Shown in pieces: positions 47,457-58,550 of a DNA stretch of 64,000 nucleotides. The notes beneath the pieces are model-generated. The model ran no database searches. It saw only the letters and a program-made list of their open reading frames with translations, and was not told where the DNA came from. Within the stretch, counting starts at the first letter, position 1. Each line of letters begins with the position of its first letter. The translations under genes and the position numbers were made by a program. The stretch is from Burkholderia sp. Bp8992 (GTDB lineage: Bacteria > Pseudomonadota > Gammaproteobacteria > Burkholderiales > Burkholderiaceae): contig NZ_QTQI01000026.1 in assembly GCF_003853705.1 (NCBI RefSeq), positions 1 through 64,000 of the forward strand. Reading direction: 5' to 3'.

Positions 47457-47488
47457 GGTCACGCTCACGATCAATCGAGGATGGCCGC

Positions 47489-48571
47489 ATGAAGACTTAC
47501 CGTATCGCAACGATTCCCGGCGACGGCATCGGCAAGGAAGTGGTGCCTGCGGCCAAGCAGGTGCTGGCAGCGCTGGCCCGCGGCAGCGACCGCTTTGCCT
47601 TCGAGTTCGAGGATTTCGACTGGGGGGCCGATTACTACCGCCAGCACGGCGCGATGATGCCGGCCGACGGCCTGGACGCACTGCGCGGCAAGGACGCGAT
47701 CCTGTTCGGCTCGGCGGGCGACCCCGGCGTGCCCGACCACGTGACGCTGTGGGGGCTGCGCCTGAAGATCTGCCAGGGCTTCGACCAGTACGCGAACGTG
47801 CGCCCGACGCGCATCCTGCCGGGCATCGATGCGCCGCTGAAGCGCTGCGGGCCGAATGACCTGAACTGGGTGATCGTCCGCGAGAACTCCGAAGGCGAAT
47901 ACGCGGGTGTCGGCGGCCGCGTGCACCAGGGCCATCCGATCGAGGCCGCGACCGACGTGTCGATCCTCACGCGCGCCGGCGTCGAACGCATCATGCGCTT
48001 CGCGTTCCGCCTCGCGCAGTCGCGTCCGCGCAAGCTGCTGACGGTGATCACGAAGAGCAACGCGCAGCGGCACGCGATGGTGATGTGGGACGAGATCGCG
48101 AAGCAGATCGCGCAGGAATTCCCGGACGTGACGTGGGACAAGGAGCTCGTCGATGCGGCGACCGCGCGCATGGTCAACCGCCCGGCGTCGCTCGACACGA
48201 TCGTCGCGACCAACCTGCATGCGGACATCCTCAGCGATCTCGCCGCCGCGCTCGCCGGCAGCCTCGGCATTGCGCCGACCGGCAACATCGATCCCGAGCG
48301 CCGCTATCCGTCGATGTTCGAGCCGATCCACGGCTCCGCGTTCGACATCATGGGCAAGGGGCTCGCGAATCCGGTCGGCACGTTCTGGTCGGTCGTGATG
48401 CTGCTCGAGCATCTCGGCGAAACGGATGCAGCCGCGCGCGTGATGCAGGCGATCGAGGCCGTGACGGCAGACCCGTCGCTGCATACGCGCGACCTCGGCG
48501 GCAACGCGACGACCGCGCAGGTGACGGCGGCCGTGTGCGAGCGCGTCGCACACGCGGCGGTCGCGGCCTGA
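47489..48571 (+). CDS. Tartrate/D-malate dehydrogenase (decarboxylating)
   Basis: A 360-residue enzyme of the isocitrate/isopropylmalate dehydrogenase family, of the TtuC/DmlA branch. It starts YRIATIPGDGIGKEVVPAA, continues with ILFGSAGDPGVPDHVTLWGLRLKICQGFDQYANVRP and VRENSEGEYAGVGGR, and has TKSNAQRHAMVMWDE, then ATNLHADILSDLAAALAGSLGIAPTGNI (metal-binding Asp). NAD+ and a divalent metal are used to oxidise D-malate or tartrate to pyruvate-type products or oxaloglycolate. The start at 47489 begins at the conserved MKTYRIATIPGDGIG. It precedes an MFS transporter and faces a LysR regulator. Confidence 0.9.
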   Translation: MKTYRIATIPGDGIGKEVVPAAKQVLAALARGSDRFAFEFEDFDWGADYYRQHGAMMPADGLDALRGKDAILFGSAGDPGVPDHVTLWGLRLKICQGFDQYANVRPTRILPGIDAPLKRCGPNDLNWVIVRENSEGEYAGVGGRVHQGHPIEAATDVSILTRAGVERIMRFAFRLAQSRPRKLLTVITKSNAQRHAMVMWDEIAKQIAQEFPDVTWDKELVDAATARMVNRPASLDTIVATNLHADILSDLAAALAGSLGIAPTGNIDPERRYPSMFEPIHGSAFDIMGKGLANPVGTFWSVVMLLEHLGETDAAARVMQAIEAVTADPSLHTRDLGGNATTAQVTAAVCERVAHAAVAA

Positions 48572-48750
48572 CGACCGGACGGCAAGCGTCGAACGGCAAT
48601 CGGCGCCCGCCCGTTCATCGCCCCGGATTTTTCTGCCCGAGACTCGCGCATCCGACGCGAGCCGGGCTCCCGTCGCTCGTCGCCCGTTTCAGCGCGGTGC
48701 TGCCGAGCATTCACGGACAGAGCACGGCTCGACCTCGAAGGAGGAGACAC

Positions 48751-50061
48751 ATGCAAGCGGATCTGGAAACGCGCGTCGCGCGGAAACTGATGTGGCGCAT
48801 CATTCCGTTCGTGATGCTGCTTTACTTCGTCAGCTTTCTCGATCGCGTCAACGTCGGCTTCGCCGCGATGACGATGAACAAGGCGATCGGCCTGTCGCCG
48901 ACTGCGTTCGGGTTCGGCGGCGGCCTGTTCTTCATCGGCTACTTTCTGTTCGAAGTACCGAGCAACCTGATCCTCCATCGCGTCGGCGCGCGCATCTGGA
49001 TCGCGCGCGTGATGATCACGTGGGGGATCGTGTCGGCCGTGTCCGCATTCGCGGCGGGGCCGACGAGCTTCTACGTGCTGCGCTTCCTGCTCGGCATGGC
49101 CGAAGCCGGATTCTTCCCCGGCATCATCCTGTACCTGAGCCTGTGGTTCCCCGCGAAGCAGCGCGCGGTGGCCGCCGCGTGGTTCATGGCGGCCGCGCCG
49201 ATCTCGACCGCGATCGGTTCGCCGCTGTCGGGCGCGATCATGCAGATGCCGCCGATGTTCGGGCTCGCGGACTGGCAGATGCTGTATATCGTCGAAGCGC
49301 TGCCGGCCGTCGTACTCGGCTTCGTCGTACTGAAGTGCCTGACCGATTCGCCGTCGAAGGCCGCGTGGCTGCGTGCCGACGAGCGCGACTGGCTGATCGC
49401 GAAGCTGAAGGCCGAGGCCGACGCGCGCCACACGCAAGCGCGGCACACGGCCGGTGCGTGGCAGGCACTGCGCGATCCGCGCGTGCTGGCGCTCGCGCTG
49501 ATCTACTTCGGCACGTCGGCGGGGCTCTATACGCTCGGACTGTGGGCGCCGCTGATGGTCAAGCAGTTCGGCTTCACCGCGCTGCAGACGGGCTTGCTGA
49601 CCGGCATCCCGAGCATCGCCGCCGTCGTCGCGATGATCGGGTGGGCGCGGCATTCGGATCGCACCGGCGAGCGCACGTGGCACGTCGTGATCCCGTGCGT
49701 GCTCGCATGCATCGGCTTCGTGTTCGCGGGGCAGGCGAGCACCGCGCTGCTGACCGTGCTCGCGCTGGTCGTCGTCAACATCGGGATCAGCGCCGCGAAA
49801 GCGCCGTTGTGGGCGATGCCGAGCGCGTTCCTGTCGGGGGCCGGCGCGGCGGCGGGCATCGCGATGATCAACTCGATCGGCAATCTCGGCGGATTCGTCG
49901 GGCCGTTCGCGATCGGCTGGCTGAAGCACGCGACAGGCGGGTATGCGGCGGGGCTGTATGTGGTGGCCGGCACGCTCGCGGTGTCGGCGGTTGTCACGCT
50001 GATGCTGAGCCGCAAGAGCGCACGGGAAGCAGTCGTGCCGGGGGTGCGGCATCCCTCGTAA
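48751..50061 (+). CDS. MFS transporter, probable tartrate/dicarboxylate type
   Basis: A 436-residue major-facilitator protein with 12 helices of the anion:cation symporter (phthalate/tartrate permease, TtuB-like) family. The N-terminus reads RIIPFVMLLYFVSFLDRVNVGFAAMTM, with the family D-R-x-N-V-G-F signature. A strong GAAGGAGGAGA ribosome site precedes the ATG at 48751. It lies 179 bases after the tartrate/D-malate dehydrogenase and probably brings in its substrate. The substrate assignment is from family and context. Confidence 0.85.
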   Translation: MQADLETRVARKLMWRIIPFVMLLYFVSFLDRVNVGFAAMTMNKAIGLSPTAFGFGGGLFFIGYFLFEVPSNLILHRVGARIWIARVMITWGIVSAVSAFAAGPTSFYVLRFLLGMAEAGFFPGIILYLSLWFPAKQRAVAAAWFMAAAPISTAIGSPLSGAIMQMPPMFGLADWQMLYIVEALPAVVLGFVVLKCLTDSPSKAAWLRADERDWLIAKLKAEADARHTQARHTAGAWQALRDPRVLALALIYFGTSAGLYTLGLWAPLMVKQFGFTALQTGLLTGIPSIAAVVAMIGWARHSDRTGERTWHVVIPCVLACIGFVFAGQASTALLTVLALVVVNIGISAAKAPLWAMPSAFLSGAGAAAGIAMINSIGNLGGFVGPFAIGWLKHATGGYAAGLYVVAGTLAVSAVVTLMLSRKSAREAVVPGVRHPS

Positions 50062-50145
50062 GCGCGGCACGTGCGCGGTGCAGGGCAGCCGGACGGACGC
50101 GTGGCGCATCCGTCCGGCTTCATGCATCGTGACGCGCGCTCAACT

Positions 50146-50940
50146 TCAGCTGTGCGTGAGCGTCAGCGCATAGAACTTCACGACGGTGCCGGGCGTCGTC
50201 AGCGGCGTGCCGGACACGGCCGTCTGGTCGTAGTCGCCTGCCTTGAAGTAGAAACTCTCGCCGTCGAAGCTCGAATCCATCGTGAAAGTCTTGGTCGTGC
50301 CGTTCGCGGTGACGGTGATCGTCGTGCCGCTCAGGCTCATTGCGTAGCTGAACTTCTTGCCGACGCCGACCGTCGTGATCGGCGTGGTCGTCGACTTGCC
50401 GCCCTGGTTGGTGCTTTCGAGCAGCAACTGTACGACGCCACCGGACGTGAATTGCAATTCGCACAGCGGCTTGCTCGGGCCGGTGCCCTGGAAGATCTGG
50501 CCGATCGTCGTGTGATCGGGCACCTGCGTGACGGCCACCGTCGCATTCAGGCGATTGGTGCCGGACGTCGACCAGATCGCGTTCTCGCGCAGCTCCGTGC
50601 GCGGATGCAGCGAGCCGGACGTCGTCCAGCCCTGCGTCGGGTCCATCATCACCATCGCGCCGTCGCTGCCGTCCGTGTAGAAATACGTCGGGTTCACGTA
50701 GCCGCCCGCGAGCGACGAACCGCTCACGGTGTCGACCTTGCCGGACGAGCCGGTCGGCAACTGCAGCGTGAACGGCGCAAGGTTGAAGTTCGAGCCGGGC
50801 GGGTTAGACGGACTGAGCGCCATCGCAGTGGCCTGCTGGCGTGCGGCCGCGGCCGGGCTGGCCGGGTCGTCACCGCCGCAGGCGGAAAGGAACGCAACGG
50901 ACAGTACGGCGACGACGCTCGGGATGATCCGGTTCTTCAT
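50146..50940 (-). CDS. PL7-type polysaccharide lyase lipoprotein, altered QIH motif
   Basis: A 264-residue lipoprotein with signal MKNRIIPSVVAVLSVAF and lipobox L-S-A-C. The mature part has the three markers of polysaccharide lyase family 7 (alginate lyase 2): RTELRE at 114-119, Q-I-x at 148-150 and YFKAGDYDQ at 231-239. In active alginate lyases the second motif is QIH or QVH with a catalytic His; here it reads Q-I-F, so the His is lost. The protein may be inactive, act with different chemistry, or bind rather than cut the polymer. It stands alone behind two LacI-like operators. Confidence 0.8.
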   Translation of the reverse strand: MKNRIIPSVVAVLSVAFLSACGGDDPASPAAAARQQATAMALSPSNPPGSNFNLAPFTLQLPTGSSGKVDTVSGSSLAGGYVNPTYFYTDGSDGAMVMMDPTQGWTTSGSLHPRTELRENAIWSTSGTNRLNATVAVTQVPDHTTIGQIFQGTGPSKPLCELQFTSGGVVQLLLESTNQGGKSTTTPITTVGVGKKFSYAMSLSGTTITVTANGTTKTFTMDSSFDGESFYFKAGDYDQTAVSGTPLTTPGTVVKFYALTLTHS

Positions 50941-50981
50941 GATGTCTCTCTCTGATGGTCCGTGGCGGGGCGCCACGTCGT

Positions 50982-50995
50982 GGATAACGTTTTCC
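50982..50995. promoter_or_regulatory. LacI-like operator, site 1
   Basis: GGATAACGTTTTCC is a palindrome centred on CG with one mismatch, 42 bases before the PL7-type start. The AACGTTTTCCTT core recurs at 51202. Confidence 0.5.
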
Positions 50996-51197
50996 TTTTT
51001 AGGCATTCGATCGCCATGCGGGTGATCGGTTGCCTGTAGAAAGCACTCCAAAATACAGAAAGCAGGTATGGCTCGAAGACGGCTGGGAAAATGGGAACGA
51101 AAAGCAGGAAATGCTGAAAAATCGTAATGCTTTCGATCGGCTTTCCGCGTGGCCTGGGCAGTCGATCGGAGACGATGCTAGCAAGAAGCCTTGAAAG

Positions 51198-51211
51198 AGT
51201 AAACGTTTTCC
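51198..51211. promoter_or_regulatory. LacI-like operator, site 2
   Basis: AGTAAACGTTTTCC shares the CG-centred AAACGTTTTCC core with site 1. The centres are 116 bases apart, about eleven helical turns, which would allow looping. No LacI-family gene is in the window. Confidence 0.4.
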
Positions 51212-51410
51212 TTCCGGGCGTGAAAGCACGGCTGGCTGCAAGGTCGCGGCACGGCAGCGCGTTCGCAACTTGCCATGACTGGCGCGACGGTACAGTGCCG
51301 TTGGTGCGTGACGCGGCGTGATGCGAATGCGGAGGGAAAGCGGAAAGGCGGGGAGAGGGGAAGCGGCAGGCCGTGTGCATGATGATGCGCCACACACGAC
51401 CTGCCCGACC

Positions 51411-51434
51411 GTGCCGCATCGAGCGATGCGGCAC
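51411..51434 (-). terminator. Hairpin after argG
   Basis: GTGCCGCAT and ATGCGGCAC form a perfect 9-bp stem around CGAGCG, 18 bases beyond the argG stop on the minus strand. No T run follows, so strength is uncertain. Confidence 0.5.
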
Positions 51435-51452
51435 GGCGTCGAGCGAAGCGAC

Positions 51453-53117
<1,665 letters not shown>

Positions 53118-54188
53118 TCAGATATTCCACGACTGCGCGGTATCCAGCAGCTTCTCGCGCAACTGATCGACTTCACCGGCCAGCTTGGCCGTGATCGACA
53201 CATAGCCGGACAGCTGCGGCGGCGGCGCGTCGTGCAGCGGGTCGACCGGCCGGCGGCGCGGCGCGAGCCGGCTCGGCGTGCCGAACTTGAGCGCGCGGCT
53301 CGCGCCGACCAGCGTGTCGCGGATGCGCCGGTTCAAGGTCTTCATCTCGACGCGCATGTATTCGCGGGCCACCACGTCGTCGCGGGCCGGCAGCGCGCTC
53401 GACAGGATCTCCAGATAGCCGATGCACAGGCGCAGGCTGCGCTGGATCGCCTCGAGCTGCATCATCGACGTCTCGCATTCCTTCGACACCGACGGCATCA
53501 GCGAGCGCAGCTGCACGAGCAGCGCGCTCAGCGCGGCCATTTCCTTCAGGTGCGCGTCGTCGCCGACCTGGCGGTCGCCCGCGAGCCGCGCATGCACGGC
53601 CGCGCACGCGCGCAGCGCGTCGGCGAGCTTGTAGCGCCACGAATAGGTCGCATAGAGCGGCAGCGCGAACGAGAACGCCAGCGCGATCGCGATGCCGGCC
53701 AGCACGTTCACCGCGCGCCACAGGCCGTCGACGATCTCGTTGTCGCCGTGCCCGGCGACGATCACCATCGTGATCGCCGACAGCAGCGCGATGTAGCCGG
53801 CCTTGCCGATCGCGTGATACGCGCAGACGCCGCACCAGACGGCCATCAGCAGGTAGATCGCGAACGGCGCGTGCAGGAACGAGTAGAGGAGGATCAGTCC
53901 GAGCCCGGCCAGTGCGCCGATCGACGTGCCGAGCGCGCGCTCGGCCGCCTTCTTGCGGATGTTGCCGTGGTGCTGCAGCCCGCCGACGACGATCAGCACG
54001 GTGATCGTCGACCACTCGCCGTGCGGGACGTGCAGGCCGGTGGACAGGGCGATCGACACGAGGACGGCGAGCGCGACGCGCGCCGCGTGGATCAGCTTCG
54101 CGTGCCGGTAGCGGCGGTACGGGTCGAGCAGCGGGCGGAGCGCGTTGCGCAGCAGGGGCGGCAGCCGGGTAGGGAGCGGGGTGGTCAT
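53118..54188 (-). CDS. FUSC-family inner-membrane protein
   Basis: A 356-residue membrane protein of the fusaric-acid-resistance-like (FUSC/YccS) family. Six helices lie between about 35 and 185 (LIHAARVALAVLVSIALSTGL; EWSTITVLIVVGG; KAAERALGTSIGALAGLGLIL), followed by a cytoplasmic helical domain. The G-T-x-x-G-A segment with charged KKAAER is typical. The family is linked to efflux of aromatic acids and cell-envelope stress, often with a membrane-fusion partner, which is missing here. It follows the diguanylate cyclase by 154 bases. Confidence 0.82.
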   Translation of the reverse strand: MTTPLPTRLPPLLRNALRPLLDPYRRYRHAKLIHAARVALAVLVSIALSTGLHVPHGEWSTITVLIVVGGLQHHGNIRKKAAERALGTSIGALAGLGLILLYSFLHAPFAIYLLMAVWCGVCAYHAIGKAGYIALLSAITMVIVAGHGDNEIVDGLWRAVNVLAGIAIALAFSFALPLYATYSWRYKLADALRACAAVHARLAGDRQVGDDAHLKEMAALSALLVQLRSLMPSVSKECETSMMQLEAIQRSLRLCIGYLEILSSALPARDDVVAREYMRVEMKTLNRRIRDTLVGASRALKFGTPSRLAPRRRPVDPLHDAPPPQLSGYVSITAKLAGEVDQLREKLLDTAQSWNI

Positions 54189-54290
54189 GACGGAGCGGGG
54201 GTGGCGGGAACGCGCACGGCGGCGTGCGCGGGCAGGCGCCGCGCCGCTTGCGCAGCAGACGTCACGCTAACCGAACACGCGCGGGCTGTC

Positions 54291-54320
54291 CACGGCGCGG
54301 GCGCGCACGGCGCGGGCGCG
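54291..54320. repeat. Two tandem copies of a 15-bp unit
   Basis: CACGGCGCGGGCGCG is repeated exactly at 54291-54305 and 54306-54320, in the gap between the FUSC and cyclase genes. It is likely a slippage product in GC-rich sequence. Confidence 0.8.
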
Positions 54321-54342
54321 CGCCCGGCCGCGACGCGGGACA

Positions 54343-55875
54343 TCACGCGTCGGCCGTGGCCGGCGGCGCGTCCAGCACGCGGTTGCGGCCGCCGGACTTC
54401 GCGCGGTACAGCGCTTCGTCGGCGCGCCGGAGCAGCGTCGCGGCGTTCAACCGGCCGTCGGCGGCGGTCGCCGTGCCGATGCTGGCCGTGACGCGCCCGT
54501 ACGGGCTCTTCACGTGCTCGATGCCGAGCCCCGCGATCGCGCGCCGGATGCCTTCGGCAACGGTGACCGCGCCTTGCGCGTCGGTGTCGGGCAGCGTGAC
54601 GACGAATTCCTCGCCGCCGTAGCGCGCGACGTGGTCGCCGTCGCGGCGCAGGCAGCCCGACGCGGATTGCGCGACGCGGCGCAGCACGTCGTCGCCGGCC
54701 GGGTGGCCGTAGTAGTCGTTGAACGCCTTGAAGTGATCGACATCGACGAACAGCACGGACAACGGCCGGCCGCTGCGCGCCGCGCGCTGCGCCTCCTTCG
54801 CGAGCACCGTGTCGAACGTGCCGCGGTTGTCGAGGCCCGTCAGCGCATCGGTGCGCGCGAGCCGGTACAGCTTCGATTCGGCGACCTGCCGCCGCTTCAG
54901 TTCGCGCGACAGCGCGAGCGAGCCCCACGCGATGAACCCGGTGAACAGGCACATCAGCACGACGGTCCAGACCGTGCGGTGGTGCCACGACGCGTAGATG
55001 TCGATCTCGGCCGGCGCGACGTCGACGACCAGCGGCAGGCCGGCGAGATGCTTGTAGACGTAGATGCGCCGGACGCCGTCGATCGCGCCGGTACCGGTCA
55101 GCTCGCCGGTGCGGCTGCGCTGCGACTCGATGAACAGCGGCGAGTCGTGCAGGTCGAGGCCGACCACGCGCGTGTCGTACGGCAGCCGCGACACGAGCGT
55201 GCCGTTGTCCTCGACGATCGCCGCGCTGCCGTGCCGGCCGACCGCGAGGCCGTCGAGCAGCGCACGGAAGTAGTCGATGCTGAGCGTGCCGACGACGATG
55301 CCGCCGAAACTGCCGTCGGACCGCGTGATCCGGCGGCTGAGCGCGATCGTCAGCGCGCCGCCGCGCAGCCGGGAAGCGTACGGCCGGCTGATGTAGAGGC
55401 CCTGCGCGAGCCGGTCGCGATGCACGGCGAAATAGTCGCGGTCGGCGAAATTGCCTTGCCGGGCCGGCGACGCAGTCGAATCGATCACGATATTGCCGTG
55501 CGGATCCATCACGAAAATCGAGCCGAGATACTCGCCGGTCGCCGCGCGGTCGAACAGCAGCCGGTGGCGCTGGCGCGGCGGCAATGTCATCAGTTCGGGA
55601 TCGGTAACGCCGTCGACGACGTTTTGCAGCGACAAATCGTAGAGTTCGATATTGCGCGCGATATCGCGTTCGATCAGCAGCATCAGGTTGCGCGCATTTT
55701 CGACCGCATGGTCATACGCATCGCGCCGTGCCTCGATTAATAGCGACGCGGAAAGTCCCCAACTGAACATCAGCAGCACGATGCCCGCAACGAGCACGCC
55801 GCGGGGCGAAAGAATGCGTGCCACGATCGACGCGGTATGGCGGCGCAGCGTGGCGGGCAGCGGGAGTGACTTCAT
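54343..55875 (-). CDS. Membrane diguanylate cyclase with dCache-type sensor
   Basis: A 510-residue GGDEF protein with a first membrane helix at residues 26-47. A periplasmic Cache-like sensor domain at about 50-300 includes GSIFVMDPHGNIVIDS, NFADRDYFAVHRD and GTLSIDYFRALLD. A second helix is near 308-328, followed by a GGDEF domain (LARTDALTGLDNRGTFD to the end). The active-site motif is GGEEF near 420-424, and the inhibitory I-site RDGD lies at the normal distance before it, so it should make cyclic di-GMP and be product-inhibited. The sensed signal is unknown. Confidence 0.9.
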   Translation of the reverse strand: MKSLPLPATLRRHTASIVARILSPRGVLVAGIVLLMFSWGLSASLLIEARRDAYDHAVENARNLMLLIERDIARNIELYDLSLQNVVDGVTDPELMTLPPRQRHRLLFDRAATGEYLGSIFVMDPHGNIVIDSTASPARQGNFADRDYFAVHRDRLAQGLYISRPYASRLRGGALTIALSRRITRSDGSFGGIVVGTLSIDYFRALLDGLAVGRHGSAAIVEDNGTLVSRLPYDTRVVGLDLHDSPLFIESQRSRTGELTGTGAIDGVRRIYVYKHLAGLPLVVDVAPAEIDIYASWHHRTVWTVVLMCLFTGFIAWGSLALSRELKRRQVAESKLYRLARTDALTGLDNRGTFDTVLAKEAQRAARSGRPLSVLFVDVDHFKAFNDYYGHPAGDDVLRRVAQSASGCLRRDGDHVARYGGEEFVVTLPDTDAQGAVTVAEGIRRAIAGLGIEHVKSPYGRVTASIGTATAADGRLNAATLLRRADEALYRAKSGGRNRVLDAPPATADA

Positions 55876-56462
55876 CCTCGGGCGTGGCGGGGGGCGGATA
55901 TTCGCGGGGGCTGGCGGTTCCGCGCGGATTATTTCGAATTAATCGGCATTATCTCGCGAATTCGTGATTTTCGCGTACGCATGCAAAACATGCATGCGGA
56001 AAGGTCGATTCTAAACGGTTACGCATCATTACCGCATCCAGCGCGGGGGATTTGATTTGAATCGATTATCAGTTTCGGTCTTTTTGTCTGATTAATGGCG
56101 TGAAGGCCGGTCGATATTACGCATCGGTGCGGTAATTGGCGGATTGAGACAGGCTTCGCCCGCGCATCGGCCGAAATGAAAAACCGCATGACCTCGAATA
56201 ATGCACGGTTCTTGTCCCGGCACGCAGTGGCGGCCGCGCCGACGCAGCCAACTCCTTGATTCTGCGAATTCTCTGCACGATGGCGGGCGTGCCGACCTGA
56301 GCTGCCCCGTTGGCGAATCAGGTAGAATCCGCGCTTCGCCGCAGGCGCCCGCCGCGCAATGCGTATCGGGGCCGCATCGAATGCATCGCTGGACGCGCAC
56401 CGCGCTCCGATACCGCATGCGCCGGCTACGGATGCCGGCCCGCTCAACGTTCGTCTGGTTTT
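55876..56462. other. 587-base gap before the amino-acid permease
   Basis: The region is AT-richer near 55920-56110 and contains an inverted repeat CGCATGC-N7-GCATGCG at 55978-55998. No lysine riboswitch or other RNA was recognised. Promoters for the cyclase (minus) and permease (plus) are expected here. Open frames are not convincing. Confidence 0.45.
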
Positions 56463-57998
56463 ATGTCCGCAATTCCGAATTCCGACCAACCCGGTTCGTC
56501 CGCGAACCCACCCAAGCTTCATCGCGCGCTGAAGGCGCGCCACCTGACGATGATCGCCATCGGCGGTTCGATCGGCACGGGCCTGTTCGTCGCGTCCGGC
56601 GCGTCGATCTCGCAGGCCGGCCCTTGCGGCGCGATGGTCGCGTACATGCTGATCGGCCTGATGGTGTACTTCCTGATGACGAGCCTCGGCGAGATGGCTG
56701 CGTTCATGCCGGTGTCGGGTTCGTTCGCGACCTACGGCGCGAAATACGTGGACGAAGGCTTCGGCTTCGCGCTCGGCTGGAACTACTGGTACAACTGGGC
56801 CGTGACGATCGCGGTGGAACTCGTCGCCGCGCAGCTCGTGATGCACTACTGGTTTCCGGACGTCCCGGGCGTGTGGTGGAGCGCGGCCTTCCTCGGCGTG
56901 ATGTTCCTGCTCAACGCGCTCACCGTGCGCGGGTTTGGCGAAGCCGAATACTGGTTCGCGCTGATCAAGGTCGTGACGGTGGTCGCCTTCATCGGCGTCG
57001 GCCTGCTGATGATCTTCGGCATTCTGAAGGGCGCGCCGAGCAACGGCTGGGGCAACCTGACGATCGGCGACGCGCCGTTCGCGGGCGGCCTGCCGGCGCT
57101 GATGGGCGTGGCGATGATCGCGGGCTTCTCGTTCCAGGGCACCGAGCTGATCGGCGTCGCGGCCGGTGAGTCGGAGAACCCGCGCACGACGATTCCGCGC
57201 GCGGTGCGCCAGGTGTTCTGGCGGATCCTGCTGTTCTACGTGTTCGCGATCTTCGTGATCGGCGTGCTGATTCCGTACACCGACCCGAACCTGCTGAAGA
57301 CGGACGTGACGGACATCGGCGTGAGCCCGTTCACGCTCGTGTTCCGCCACGCGGGCCTCGCGTTCGCGGCCGGCGTGATGAACGCGGTGATCCTGACGGC
57401 CGTGCTGTCGGCCGGCAACTCGGGCATGTACGCGTCGACGCGGATGCTCTATACCCTCGCGACCGAGGGTCGCGCACCGAAGATCTTCGCGAAGCTGTCG
57501 TCAGGCGGCGTGCCGCGCAACGCGCTGTATGCGACCACCGCCGTCGGCGCGCTGTGCTTCTTCACGTCGCTGTACGGCGACAAGACCGTGTACCTGTGGC
57601 TGCTGAACACGTCGGGCATGACGGGCTTCATCGCGTGGCTCGGCATCGCGGTCAGCCATTACCGCTTCCGCAAGGGCTACGTGAAGCAGGGCTACTCGCT
57701 CGACCAGCTGCCGTACCAGTCGAAGTGGTTCCCGTTCGGCCCGCTGTTCGCGTTCGTGCTGTGCCTCGTGATCGCGCTCGGCCAGGATTACCAGGCGTTC
57801 CTCGCGAACCGGATCGACTGGGCCGGCGTCGCCGCGACCTACGTCGGCATTCCGCTGTTCCTCGTCGTGTGGCTCGGCTTCCGGTTCCTGAAGAAGAGCC
57901 GCTTCGTGCGCTACGAAGACATGGAGATCGCGCCGTGGATCGCCGCGAGCCGCGGCGCGCAGCGGCAGCCGGTGGCGAACCGCGAAACCGCGGGCTGA
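56463..57998 (+). CDS. Amino-acid permease of the APC family, LysP-like
   Basis: A 511-residue transporter with 12 helices. It opens LHRALKARHLTMIAIGGSIGTGLFVASGASISQAGPCGAMVAY, the APC signature with the GSIGTGLF ligand loop, followed by LGEMAAFMPVSGSFATYGAKYVDEGFGFALGWNYWYNWA. This is the lysine/histidine-type branch (LysP-like). The start at 56463 follows from where family similarity begins. It ends with a clear terminator at 58036. Lysine is the likeliest substrate, but related amino acids are possible. Confidence 0.88.
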   Translation: MSAIPNSDQPGSSANPPKLHRALKARHLTMIAIGGSIGTGLFVASGASISQAGPCGAMVAYMLIGLMVYFLMTSLGEMAAFMPVSGSFATYGAKYVDEGFGFALGWNYWYNWAVTIAVELVAAQLVMHYWFPDVPGVWWSAAFLGVMFLLNALTVRGFGEAEYWFALIKVVTVVAFIGVGLLMIFGILKGAPSNGWGNLTIGDAPFAGGLPALMGVAMIAGFSFQGTELIGVAAGESENPRTTIPRAVRQVFWRILLFYVFAIFVIGVLIPYTDPNLLKTDVTDIGVSPFTLVFRHAGLAFAAGVMNAVILTAVLSAGNSGMYASTRMLYTLATEGRAPKIFAKLSSGGVPRNALYATTAVGALCFFTSLYGDKTVYLWLLNTSGMTGFIAWLGIAVSHYRFRKGYVKQGYSLDQLPYQSKWFPFGPLFAFVLCLVIALGQDYQAFLANRIDWAGVAATYVGIPLFLVVWLGFRFLKKSRFVRYEDMEIAPWIAASRGAQRQPVANRETAG

Positions 57999-58035
57999 CG
58001 CGGGCGCGGCAGGCAGCCGCGCGGCGGACGACGAA

Positions 58036-58065
58036 ACGGGAAGCCGCGTGCTTCCCGTTTTTTTT
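58036..58065 (+). terminator. Rho-independent terminator after the permease
   Basis: ACGGGAAGC and GCTTCCCGT form a 9-bp stem around CGCGT, followed by eight T residues. The stop codon is 38 bases upstream. The same stem recurs at 58551. Confidence 0.9.
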
Positions 58066-58262
58066 GCCCGGCTTTTGCCTGCACGGGGTCAAAGCCGGTT
58101 ATATTGCCCGACCCTACCGGGCCACGGCCCGGCCGGCGCGACAGGCGCAGCGCGGATCGGCATCCGGCGTGCGCGGCGCGCGGCGGCCGGCGGAATGCCC
58201 GGCGTTTTCATCGTTCCGTCCGGGCCGGCACGGCCCGCGGAGCGCGCAATCCAGAGGAATCC

Positions 58263-58508
58263 ATGAGCGCATCACCCGCCGAGCGGAAGGCCGGACCCGT
58301 TTCCATCGTGCGAATCGAAGCCGCGATCAACGCGTGGCGCGAAGTGTACCCGCCGGCGCCGGACGGCGAGGACGGCTACGCGCTGGACGCCGGCAGCAAC
58401 TGCCTCGCCGAACTGTACGGCACGATGATCTGCTACCAGTTGCCGGACGTGCCGCTCGACTCGCTGAGCCCCGAGCAGCGCGATGCGCTCTACGCGACCG
58501 AGGTGTGA
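58263..58508 (+). CDS. Small protein, DUF3717 family
   Basis: An 81-residue protein with the DUF3717 pattern: VSIVRIEAAINAWREVYPPAPDGEDGYALDAGSNCLAELYGTMICYQLPDVPLDSLSPEQRDALYA. It is Burkholderiales-specific and of unknown function. A ribosome site, AGAGGAAT, precedes the ATG at 58263. It stands between two terminators with nearly the same stem, so it is probably monocistronic. No signal or membrane segment. Confidence 0.82.
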   Translation: MSASPAERKAGPVSIVRIEAAINAWREVYPPAPDGEDGYALDAGSNCLAELYGTMICYQLPDVPLDSLSPEQRDALYATEV

Positions 58509-58550
58509 CGCGCGGTCGTGACGTCATCGTCACACGGCGTCGATGAAGCA

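Larger units (their letters stand above)
50941..51410. other. Control region of the PL7-type gene
   Basis: About 470 bases without a credible gene. Two LacI-like sites are listed separately. A further inverted repeat near 51366-51404 (GCAGG...CCTGC) lies next to the argG terminator. Confidence 0.5.

Noticed and set aside
48304-50127. Minus-strand open frame of about 600 codons
   Set aside because: It is antisense to the MFS transporter and rich in Arg, Asp and His without any motif.
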